Assembly (NCBI GenBank): GCA_002748705.1
Contig: PDSZ01000045.1
Coordinates: forward strand, 1 to 64,000
Reading direction: 5' to 3'
From: Candidatus Fermentibacterota bacterium
GTDB taxonomy: Bacteria; Fermentibacterota; Fermentibacteria; Fermentibacterales; Fermentibacteraceae
DNA length: 64,000 bases
Shown here: positions 16,958 to 23,685 of the stretch, one piece after another
How the letters are laid out: each line of letters starts with the position of its first letter
Position numbering within the stretch: the first letter of the stretch is position 1
Notes under the pieces: model-generated
Databases searched by the model: none
Seen by the model: the letters and a program-made list of their open reading frames with translations, nothing else
What the model was told of the DNA's origin: nothing
Made by a program: the position numbers and the translations under genes

Positions 16958-17274
16958 GCGATTTCCTTTCTATCTTCCAGGTAAATTAACCATATCACAA
17001 AGCCTCTGAGCAGATAGCGCATCCTTTTTCCATCGGGATCAGATCAAATCCCATGGAGAGACCGCTATAACCCTCCGAACAAGTATAGATGCAGAACCGA
17101 TGAAGGAGGGCTGGAACGATGATTATTCAGCAATCGCCACTGCCGGCATTCTGAATGGCAGGCAAAACAGCCCTGACATCCTCCAGAAACACTTCTGTCA
17201 AACATATGGGAATACACACTGTCTGAATAACAGTTCCCGGCAGTTGGAACTCTCCGATTACAGAAATTCAGTAA
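16958..17274. other. Intergenic region, no gene supported
   Basis: About 317 bases between the DUF2249 and cupin genes. A plus-strand frame of 63 codons at 17100-17291 has no homology signal and no consistent codon usage, and overlaps the cupin 3-prime end. It should hold the DUF2249 promoter; no RNA gene was seen. Confidence 0.4.
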
Positions 17275-17592
17275 TCAGGACCTTACCATAACAAGAAGCA
17301 TCTTGAAAGGTTCTTCAGCTCTCAGGGCATGAGGTATATCAGCAGGCATTACAAGCATTTCCCCTGCCTTCACATGAAATACCTGTTCTGCAATGGTAAT
17401 CATTCCGGTTCCCTCAAGCACAGTTACCATGGCATCAAAGGGAGCAGTATGCTCACTGAGGCCCTGCTCCTTTGCAAAAGCGAAAAGAGTAACTGTGCCT
17501 GTTGGCCTGTCGATCAGAGTCCGGCTCACAACTGAACCTTCTCCATACTCCACCATTCCGGCAAGTTCCTCAGGAGGTCCGTATGTACCCAT
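17275..17592 (-). CDS. Small cupin-domain protein
   Basis: About 105 residues, a single beta-barrel cupin domain. Motif 1 is partial: EHTAPFDAMVTVLEGTGMITI carries one His and no clear second His or Glu. Motif 2 is GEMLVMPADIPHALRA with one His. Such single cupins may bind a metal or act as sensors; the ligand is unknown. The frame is open to GTG 17613, but the ATG at 17592 sits eight bases after a GGAG and is preferred. It stands alone, left of the mobile region. Confidence 0.8.
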   Translation of the reverse strand: MGTYGPPEELAGMVEYGEGSVVSRTLIDRPTGTVTLFAFAKEQGLSEHTAPFDAMVTVLEGTGMITIAEQVFHVKAGEMLVMPADIPHALRAEEPFKMLLVMVRS

Positions 17593-17982
17593 TCTTATTT
17601 CTCCATTCATCACTGTTTTGCCGGCAATAACAGAAAAGCCTCAGCTCTTGCGGTGCTCCTCACCGGCATTCTCAAGAATTCACTTCAAAAATGCATACCC
17701 TGTTATAACACATATTGCAGGAATGTGCCTTTCTGCTCACTCACGCTGCAGACTGCTCTGCAAATATTCGAATCCGTAATTTGTTCATGAACTTCAGGTT
17801 GATATGGTTGGACCAGTCAAGGGGAGATTAACCTGTTCTTTGCCTTTTCCCTTCTTCATAGGATCAGTAGCCAGCGTCAGTTCATCGATGGTCTGATCAT
17901 GCTGATATCCGCGGGTTGGTTACCGCATTTCATCTGTTCGTCTGGGGTTGCCTCACTCTAGTACATCAATTCACCATAAGCA
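17593..17982. other. Intergenic region between cupin and IS630 gene, probable remnant sequence
   Basis: About 390 bases with no intact gene. On the minus strand a short reading frame ends at a TGA near 17800 and encodes RGYQHDQTIDELTLATDPMK, followed by a Lys/Gly-rich stretch, without an upstream start. It could be the 3-prime remnant of a gene cut by transposition. The downstream end of the IS630 element should lie within about 100 bases of 17983, but its terminal repeat could not be identified. Confidence 0.35.
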
Positions 17983-19119
17983 TTACATATGCTCCTGAGC
18001 AAAATCGAAATTCCTCCATCTGTGAACAACCGGTTCAGCGTTTGTCTCCCTTATACCCTGCAGAATACGCTCCTTCAGCTCTTCCTTTGAGTTAACCCGG
18101 ATATGTTTCAGAAAAGTCCTTGCTATTTTTGAGAAGTAGGTTTCTACCAGGTTCAGCCATGAACCATGTTTCGGGGTATGAACATATATGAACCGATTTG
18201 GTCGGCTTTGCAGATAAGCCATTGTCTCCTTTGATATGTGGGAAGAGTGATTGTCGAGGATAATCCTGATTGTGCAATCTGCGGGATAATACTCGTCAAG
18301 CTCTTTCAGGAGCATAACGAACTCCCTGCTCCTGTGCCTCTCATGTACTTGACCAAAGATATGTCCCGTATGAAGATCCAGGGCTGCAAGAAGCGACAGT
18401 GTACCAAACCGCTTGTATTCGTAGTCCCTTGCCGGTCTCGGATATGTACCCGCAATGGGTTGACGGTCTGGGGCAACATTGCCGATAGCCTGTATACCGG
18501 GTTTCTCATCAACAGAAACAGTAATGATCTTGTTGTCATCATCACTACTGTCATTGATCGCATTCACCTCTTTGTAAACGATGAGAACTTCCTCCATCTT
18601 CCTTTTGAAATCTGGATCCCTTCGTTCAAGGTAATAACGTATCTTGTGAGGCTGAACAGGATGGGACTTCAGTATTCTCTGGATTGTCGATTTAGCTGCC
18701 TGGTTAAGACACTTGTGTCCAGCTGCAGGAGCGTAAAGCTTCGTATGCTTTGCAAGCTGAGACAGCGACCAGGTTTCTGCTGCGTAACCGTGGTCCGTTG
18801 GCTTAGTGCAGGCAAGGTTAACAACCCAGGCTTTCGCAGCATCAGTTATGACAGGCGGATGTGCTCTATGATACTTGTCTTTCAGCCCTGTTTCGATTCC
18901 TGCAGCCAGAGCTTTATCAATACACTTGTAGATAGTAGGTCTGCTGGTATGCAACTCCTTGCTTATGGATGAGATCGGTTCACCCTCAGAATATCTTAGA
19001 AGAATCTGCGCTCGTTGTACCTCCCGGACTGGGGCAGTTCTGGACTGGCTTATCTTGAGCAACTTACCTCGCTGCTCTTCGGTAAGTCTCAAATCTGCTC
19101 TGTTGCTCTTTCGTGCCAT
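17983..19119 (-). CDS. IS630-family transposase
   Basis: A 378-residue Tc1/mariner-like DDE transposase that cuts and pastes the element into TA dinucleotides. The N-terminal part has a helix-turn-helix (ISSISKELHTSRPTIYKCIDKA). The catalytic core shows the first Asp in VSVDEKPGIQ, the second in IILDNHSSH and the final Glu in SWLNLVETYFSKI, all intact. The start is the ATG at 19119 with GAGGTG eight bases upstream; an upstream extension of 35 codons in the same frame reaches into the left part of the element and is not needed. It lies directly left of the integron-type cassette array and may have inserted into a former cassette. It appears complete and possibly active. Confidence 0.95.
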   Translation of the reverse strand: MARKSNRADLRLTEEQRGKLLKISQSRTAPVREVQRAQILLRYSEGEPISSISKELHTSRPTIYKCIDKALAAGIETGLKDKYHRAHPPVITDAAKAWVVNLACTKPTDHGYAAETWSLSQLAKHTKLYAPAAGHKCLNQAAKSTIQRILKSHPVQPHKIRYYLERRDPDFKRKMEEVLIVYKEVNAINDSSDDDNKIITVSVDEKPGIQAIGNVAPDRQPIAGTYPRPARDYEYKRFGTLSLLAALDLHTGHIFGQVHERHRSREFVMLLKELDEYYPADCTIRIILDNHSSHISKETMAYLQSRPNRFIYVHTPKHGSWLNLVETYFSKIARTFLKHIRVNSKEELKERILQGIRETNAEPVVHRWRNFDFAQEHM

Positions 19120-19230
19120 AGCAGTCACCTCCATTGAGTAAGATGAAGATAGTATACTTGGGCGACTGATATATGTAAAGATTTTAGCGAAACGATATAC
19201 TGGTATTCCGGACAAGTCATCCAAGCAAAT
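17983..19230 (-). mobile_element. IS630-family insertion sequence, ends unresolved
   Basis: The element is inferred from an intact DDE transposase gene. Terminal inverted repeats and the TA duplication were searched by eye on both sides and not convincingly found, so only the coding part and its upstream leader are bounded here. One weak match pairs a TTGGA-containing stretch near 17807 with one near 19210. Confidence 0.5.
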
Positions 19231-19331
19231 AGTCTAATCCGGAATGATATGCTGATTCATCGTATTGTGCTGGAGAATTCCTGCCATTATGATTATTCAA
19301 TAGATCAGGTGGTTCATGTAAGGCAATGATC

Positions 19332-19414
19332 TCATAACCAACGCATGAACCAGATGTCTGTCAAGGAGTCGGGAAAAAGATTAACAGCGCTGCTGGTTAT
19401 GCGTATTGTTATGT
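19332..19414 (+). repeat. attC-like recombination site A
   Basis: An imperfect palindrome of 83 bases: the left arm, reading CATAACCAACGCATGAACCAG, and the right arm CTGGTTATGCGTATTGTTATG are nearly reverse complements, with single extra bases, as in folded bottom-strand integron attC sites. The outer core boxes are TCATAAC (19332-19338) and GTTATGT (19408-19414); crossover is expected after G19408. It shares the internal stretch ATGTCTGTCAAGGAGT with site C. The sequence to its left (19225-19331) would be the tail of an older cassette interrupted by the IS. Confidence 0.8.
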
Positions 19415-19449
19415 GCAAGAAAGTATATCCTAATGCAAAGGGGAAAGTA

Positions 19450-20265
19450 ATGAAAAAATTAGAAAAATTAAATTTCCCTAAAGATTTCATAGATAAATTT
19501 ATTTGTGGAAACGCTGTGGACATAATGAAGAAAATACCTGATGGTGCAGTTGACTTAGTAGTTACCTCACCACCATACAATCTAAAAAATTCAACAGGAA
19601 ACGGAATGAAAGACGGCAGAGGGGGAAAGTGGTCGAATGCAGCACTTATCGATGGATATTCCCATTATGATGATAATATGCCCCACGAAAAATATGTTGA
19701 ATGGCAGAGAGAATGTCTTTCCGAAATGCTCAGAATTATTCCAGATAATGGCGCTATTTTTTATAATCATAAATGGCGCGTTCAAGCTGGTTTGCTTCAA
19801 GATCGCCAAGATATTATCACAGGATTTCCTGTTAGGCAAATAATTATATGGAAGCGAAAAGGCGGCATAAACTTTAACCCTGGCTATTTTCTGCCAACTT
19901 ATGAAGTCATCTATCTGATAGCGAAATTAAAATTTAGATTATCCGATAAAGCAAATGCTCATGGTGATGTTTGGGAGTTTAGTCAAGAAAACAACAATAA
20001 ACATCCTGCGCCATTTCCAGAAATATTAATTGAAAGAATAATATCATCAACAAATGCAAATATTATTCTTGATCCCTTTATGGGGTCAGGAACTACAGCT
20101 GTTGTAGCAAAAAAATTGGATCGAAAATTTATAGGTATAGATATTTCTCCTGAATATTGTAAAATGGCAGAAAAGCGCCTTATTAACCCTAGTTCAATAG
20201 CAAAAAAAAATAATAAAACTCAAGCTAAACAACAATCATTATTTGATGTTGAGGAGAGTCAATGA
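19450..20265 (+). CDS. Site-specific DNA methyltransferase of a type II restriction-modification cassette
   Basis: A 271-residue adenine-N6 or cytosine-N4 methyltransferase; the motif order is that of the beta class. Motif IV TSPPYNLK is near the N terminus (about residue 40), and the SAM-binding motif I DPFMGSGTTAVVAKKL lies near the C terminus (about 215-230). The Ser-Pro-Pro-Tyr form is typical of N4-cytosine enzymes, which agrees with an MvaI/BcnI-type partner. It would protect host DNA against the nuclease encoded next. The ATG chosen follows GGGGAAAG; upstream codons in the frame lie inside attC site A and are not part of the gene. The stop overlaps the nuclease start as ATGA. The base composition is strikingly A+T rich compared with the chromosome. 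Recognition sequence unknown. Confidence 0.93.
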   Translation: MKKLEKLNFPKDFIDKFICGNAVDIMKKIPDGAVDLVVTSPPYNLKNSTGNGMKDGRGGKWSNAALIDGYSHYDDNMPHEKYVEWQRECLSEMLRIIPDNGAIFYNHKWRVQAGLLQDRQDIITGFPVRQIIIWKRKGGINFNPGYFLPTYEVIYLIAKLKFRLSDKANAHGDVWEFSQENNNKHPAPFPEILIERIISSTNANIILDPFMGSGTTAVVAKKLDRKFIGIDISPEYCKMAEKRLINPSSIAKKNNKTQAKQQSLFDVEESQ

Positions 20266-21035
20266 AAACATATACTAAAGAGAGCTTAATCGAGGCACTT
20301 AAAGATATTCGAGTACAAGGTTGGATTCCAACTGGAAGAAAAAATAATGATGGAGGTGTTGGCAACACTTTAGAGGACCTATTAAAGATTAAAGAAAATA
20401 ATTTACCTATACCCAATGCCTCGGAATGGGAACTTAAAGCCCAGAAAAAAAATACTAACTCATTGATCACCTTATTTCACATGGAGCCATCTCCTCGTGC
20501 TTTCAAATTTGTTCCCTCTATTCTTTTACCTGAATTTGGCTGGAAGCACAAAAAAGCGGGCAACCAGTATTCAAATGAGGAAAAAAGTTTTCGACAAACA
20601 ATAAATGCATTGAAATATAGCAGTAGAGGATTTATTGTCAGAGTAGATAGCAATAATAGAAAAATCTTTGTTGATTTTGATCCGAGCAAAATTAAAAATG
20701 ATAATCATCCTGAGTGGAAACGAGCAGTCGCACATAAAATATTAGATCCCAAACCGTATTGGGGTTTTGATGATTTGTATCATAAAGCAGGAACAAAATT
20801 ACATAACTGCTTTTTCGTATGGGCTGAGTCGAAAAGAATAAATAAAATTCTTCATTTTCATTATCAAGATATATTCATGCTAAAGAGATTAGATCTGAAT
20901 AAATTTATTGATGCTATAAAATTAGGGAATATTTATATCGACTTTGATGCTAGAACTGGACACAATCACGGGACAAAATTTCGACTAGAAAAAAAAGTCT
21001 TAATTGATTTATATGCAGAGGTTAAGAAATATTAA
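20262..21035 (+). CDS. Type II restriction endonuclease, MvaI/BcnI-like
   Basis: A 257-residue nuclease expected to cut unmethylated DNA at the site protected by the preceding methyltransferase. The N-terminal region GGVGNTLEDLLKIKENN followed by ASEWELKAQKK resembles the MvaI/BcnI family, in which an Asp plus Glu-x-Lys (here in the EDLL and WELK segments) form the metal-dependent PD-(D/E)xK-like active site. Members recognise CCWGG or CCSGG and cut as monomers that nick each strand in turn; whether this one shares that specificity cannot be told. It is translated from an ATGA overlap with the methyltransferase. Its stop lies seven bases before attC site B, the compact spacing typical of cassettes. 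Confidence 0.85.
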   Translation: MKTYTKESLIEALKDIRVQGWIPTGRKNNDGGVGNTLEDLLKIKENNLPIPNASEWELKAQKKNTNSLITLFHMEPSPRAFKFVPSILLPEFGWKHKKAGNQYSNEEKSFRQTINALKYSSRGFIVRVDSNNRKIFVDFDPSKIKNDNHPEWKRAVAHKILDPKPYWGFDDLYHKAGTKLHNCFFVWAESKRINKILHFHYQDIFMLKRLDLNKFIDAIKLGNIYIDFDARTGHNHGTKFRLEKKVLIDLYAEVKKY

Positions 21036-21041
21036 AAAATT

Positions 21042-21098
21042 ACATAACAAGTCGTTTCACCGAACTCGTTCTATTCGCCGGTGAACTCAGCGTTATCC
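21042..21098 (+). repeat. attC-like recombination site B
   Basis: The most canonical of the four sites, 57 bases. It begins ACATAACAAGTCGTTTCACC and ends GGTGAACTCAGCGTTATCC. This matches the widespread attC pattern TAACAA-TCG ... AACTCAGCGTTA, with L and R boxes and a short loop (TCTATTC region) at the tip. The left core ACATAAC complements the start junction GTTATGT of its own cassette exactly. Crossover is expected after G21092. Confidence 0.9.
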
Positions 21099-21113
21099 GG
21101 AAAGGAAAAGGTA

Positions 21114-21887
21114 TTGATCTCAAACCCATGGAGAAATAAGAAATTCGCATCTGAAAGCCTGGATGCCATTGACCTGAAATTTCTACCAGGGACTGAGCAA
21201 GAGGTTGATTTCATTATCAAAGAACTTGGGTCAGCTATCGGCTCAGCAATACTTGATATTGGTTGCGGTGCAGGGCGTCACGCAATCGGGTTAGCAAAAT
21301 CAGGATATGTGGTTACAGGTATTGATGTCTCTCCAACGATGCTTGCAGAGGCTGAGATAAGAGCAAAACAGAGCGATGTTAAGCTAACCCTTCTTGAAGG
21401 CGACATTCTGAAACTATCTGACTTCCTGCAAGGTCAAGCTGATACATTCAATGGAGCAATTTGCATCTGCGAATCTGGACTTGGATCTCTGGGTTGGGAA
21501 AAGGATCTATCTGTATTAAGGGTGATTCATAATTGCTTGAGCGGTGGAGCCAGGTTGATTCTTACCACATTCAATGGGGTTAAGAAATACAGAGGAGAAA
21601 GAATCAAGGCGAAGAGTTTTGATTTCCTGAACGGTCTGGTTCATTGGCAGTTACCGGATGACTGGGGCAGTACCGGAGAAAAACTTGAAGAATTCCAAAG
21701 AGTCTACATTCCATCTGAAATGATAATGCTGTGCGAAATGGCCGGCTTCATTGATATTGAGATTTTTGGATGCAAGCCCGGCGAATTCAAAAGGCAACCA
21801 CTTGAACCTGATGATACAGAGATGATGATTGTGTGTAAGAAATCAGCGGATAATCACAGCATGAACCGGATGTCTGTCAAGGAGTAA
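21114..21887 (+). CDS. Class I SAM-dependent methyltransferase (cassette-borne)
   Basis: About 257 residues with a Rossmann-fold methyltransferase domain: motif I ILDIGCGAGRHAIGLAKSG, the acidic ribose-binding GIDVSPTMLAEA and motif II GDILKLSDF. A C-terminal extension has YIPSEMIMLCEMAGF, common in small-molecule methyltransferases. The substrate is unknown; the family includes ubiquinone/menaquinone-type and antibiotic-modifying enzymes. The frame is open upstream to a GTG inside attC site B, but that belongs to the previous cassette; the first start within this cassette is the TTG at 21114, preceded by AAAGGA. The final residues (HSMNRMSVKE and stop) are encoded by attC site C itself. Confidence 0.85.
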   Translation: MISNPWRNKKFASESLDAIDLKFLPGTEQEVDFIIKELGSAIGSAILDIGCGAGRHAIGLAKSGYVVTGIDVSPTMLAEAEIRAKQSDVKLTLLEGDILKLSDFLQGQADTFNGAICICESGLGSLGWEKDLSVLRVIHNCLSGGARLILTTFNGVKKYRGERIKAKSFDFLNGLVHWQLPDDWGSTGEKLEEFQRVYIPSEMIMLCEMAGFIDIEIFGCKPGEFKRQPLEPDDTEMMIVCKKSADNHSMNRMSVKE

Positions 21888-21924
21888 GTTATTTTTACAG
21901 CTGTGGTTATGCGTATTGTTAGAG
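21848..21924 (+). repeat. attC-like recombination site C
   Basis: 77 bases, the same subfamily as site A: the central block GCATGAACCGGATGTCTGTC and right arm TGTGGTTATGCGTATTGTTA are shared with small changes. The left core is GGATAAT (six of seven to the complement of GTTATCC) and the right core GTTAGAG (21918-21924). It overlaps the end of the methyltransferase reading frame, whose stop TAA is inside the site. Confidence 0.85.
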
Positions 21925-21933
21925 AGGGGAGAC

Positions 21934-22881
21934 ATGAAGAACCAGCTAAAAGTGCCTCTTGCATTTAACTCAGATCGAGTAATTGTAAAACCGGCTGATG
22001 CCAGCAAAGATGAAACCTATTACTGCCCTGGCTGTGGTGATGTGTTAGTCCTTAGAAAAGGGACAAAGAAAATTCCACATTTTGCTCACAAAGCATCAGA
22101 CAGTTGTTCCAACGAAACGATTATTCATTCACTTGCTAAGAAAAGCATCGCTGAGGTGGTTGACCAATTCATCCGCAATAAGAGTGCTTCCCCCATAGTT
22201 AAACGGAGGTGTTCAGTTTGCGGTGATCTACATGAGCAGAAATTGCCGCAGACTGTTTCAGCTGTTTCCGTAGAGAGAAAACTAAACACAGGATTCATTG
22301 CTGATGTTGCGCTCTCAAGTAATGATGAGGTTCTTGCGGTTATTGAAGTTCTTGTAACACATGAAGTATCAAAGAATAAAGCTAAGTTGATAGGCATTCC
22401 TTTCATTGAAGTATCAGGAGAAGAGATTCTTAAGGATCCAATGAACTGGTATCCGCTCAAGGACTACTTCAAGCCGTTCTCTTGCACTAGATGTGAGTCG
22501 GCAAAGCGAGAGTTCTGGCATAAGCTTCAGGAAGTATCAAACTCAACAGGTATTACTCTACCAAGAGAGTATTACAGAACAACAACATATCGTTGTTGGA
22601 AATGCAAAAAGGAAATCCTGGTTTTTGATTGGCCTGGTAATCGAGATCGTAACGCAACGCCAAATGAACCAAGACCAAAATCCATACAGTATCGTTATTC
22701 GAGCACAGTGAAGCATAAATATTGGGCTAACACATGTCCGTATTGCCGTCAAATACAGGGTAACTTTTTCATGTTTAGCGAGCCAGATAGTAACTTTTTT
22801 GGATTCCAATCCGGCGAAGATACTGTTGAGGACTATCAGCATGATATGTTGGTTCTTGCGGTACGACATGATACATTCTGA
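21934..22881 (+). CDS. CoiA-like zinc-finger / nuclease-fold protein (cassette-borne)
   Basis: A 315-residue protein of unknown function. Residues about 28-55 form a CoiA-type zinc-binding N terminus (YYCPGCGDVLVLRKGTKK, then IPHFAHK). The middle has a PD-(D/E)xK-like pattern: Asp in GFIADVALSS and Glu in AVIEVLVTHEVS, followed by Lys, as in the CoiA nuclease domain. The last third adds Cys-x2-Cys pairs (FSCTRC, YRCWKCKK, NTCPYCRQ) that look like zinc ribbons. The start is the ATG eight bases after GAGAGGGG; an in-frame TTG six codons earlier lies within attC site C. Known CoiA acts in competence, and related zinc/nuclease proteins occur in mobile elements and defence islands, so a role in handling incoming DNA is plausible but unproven. 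Confidence 0.75.
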   Translation: MKNQLKVPLAFNSDRVIVKPADASKDETYYCPGCGDVLVLRKGTKKIPHFAHKASDSCSNETIIHSLAKKSIAEVVDQFIRNKSASPIVKRRCSVCGDLHEQKLPQTVSAVSVERKLNTGFIADVALSSNDEVLAVIEVLVTHEVSKNKAKLIGIPFIEVSGEEILKDPMNWYPLKDYFKPFSCTRCESAKREFWHKLQEVSNSTGITLPREYYRTTTYRCWKCKKEILVFDWPGNRDRNATPNEPRPKSIQYRYSSTVKHKYWANTCPYCRQIQGNFFMFSEPDSNFFGFQSGEDTVEDYQHDMLVLAVRHDTF

Positions 22882-22892
22882 AAAGAATGTAT

Positions 22893-22968
22893 CTCTAACT
22901 GCATAAACCAAAAGCCTGTAGGGGAACCGGACAGAGGTTAACTGATGTGGTTACGCAGATTGCTGGAG
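22893..22968 (+). repeat. attC-like recombination site D (degenerate)
   Basis: 76 bases. The left core CTCTAAC exactly complements the start junction GTTAGAG of its own cassette. The left arm TGCATAAACCA and right arm TGTGGTTACGCAGATT pair imperfectly, as in sites A and C. The right core is GCTGGAG, changed at the second base of GTT, so it may be inactive. It is the last site seen; no further attC was recognised downstream. Confidence 0.72.
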
Positions 22969-23685
22969 CTTCAGACTGTCAGACCTTCAGCTAAACAGAA
23001 AGATGAGAAACCCGAAAGCCAGGCTGATTGGTGGAAAACAGCCTGATCATGTTGACAGTCAGTCAATATTTCCGCAGTACAACAATTTCCAGGGTTACCG
23101 GAAAACAAGAGAATTTGACAGGGAGACGGATATTTCAGTAACAGGGGAACAAAGGATAATTCAGAGAATTTCAGTGCTTGGGTTTATTCATTTATTCTAA
23201 GAACAGTCAGGGATCAGCTTTTTCACAAGCCTGCAGAGTTTTCGAATCGGGACAGAAAAAGCAGGGTCTGATTGTCTCCTCTGCCCCAGGACTGGTGCTG
23301 AAGGTTATTCAGCAACGGAAGCCCGCCATATTCAAGTGTGATTGTCAGGGAGGTGTTTTACTTGCAGACATTCCATTCCCGCTCAATCGGAGAGATGATG
23401 TCACCCTCATACTCAACTGTTTCTGCAGGCATCTCTGCTTTATTCTGAACACAATGAACCGGCTCAGCTGCCGGCTCTCATCGTTTTGTGATGATCACAG
23501 GTTTTCAGACAGTGCCGGATTGCCGATAATCTCAAGCGCATATTTCATGAAAAGAGTAAAGTTTATTGCCTGCGCAGCTTTCTATTATTTCTGCTCAGGC
23601 AGAGAGGTTATTCAGAGTGCCTGTGTGGGTGAGGGACTGTTGACCCTGTTGTATCGTTAAGTATCATTTCATACAGGAGGACACA
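22969..23685. other. Long region without a supported gene, right of the cassette array
   Basis: About 700 bases. Plus-strand frames at 23003-23200 (65 codons) and 23178-23660 (160 codons) are open but have no recognisable domain, an amino-acid composition unlike the neighbours (many Cys, Phe, Ser) and no good ribosome binding site. They are probably non-coding or the eroded remains of a cassette or gene. The promoter and leader of the 23686 gene must lie at the right end. A short hairpin CCGGC-TCAGCT-GCCGG occurs near 23460. Confidence 0.45.

Larger units (their letters stand above)
19409..22962 (+). mobile_element. Integron-type gene cassette array: three complete cassettes, no integrase in view
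   Basis: Four attC-like palindromes divide this stretch into cassettes 19409-21092 (restriction-modification), 21093-21918 (methyltransferase) and 21919-22962 (CoiA-like). In every case the left core box of a cassette's own attC is complementary to the junction at that cassette's start: GTTATGT/ACATAAC, GTTATCC/GGATAAT (6 of 7) and GTTAGAG/CTCTAAC. This is expected only if each unit once circularised and its attC folded. All genes face the same way and are promoterless in appearance. The first cassette is much richer in A+T than its surroundings. No tyrosine recombinase of the IntI type is present, so this is either a cluster of attC sites lacking an integrase or the distal part of a longer integron. 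Confidence 0.85.

Noticed and set aside
17100..17291. Plus-strand frame of 63 codons
   Set aside because: Overlaps the cupin gene end and shows no protein-like signal.
17800..19230. Terminal inverted repeats of the IS630 element
   Set aside because: Only a scattered match near 17807 and 19210; not good enough to set element ends.
19332..22968. Integron integrase gene within the array region
   Set aside because: No reading frame on either strand shows tyrosine recombinase motifs.
23003..23660. Two plus-strand frames (65 and 160 codons) right of the cassette array
   Set aside because: Odd composition, no domain and no ribosome binding site; treated as non-coding.
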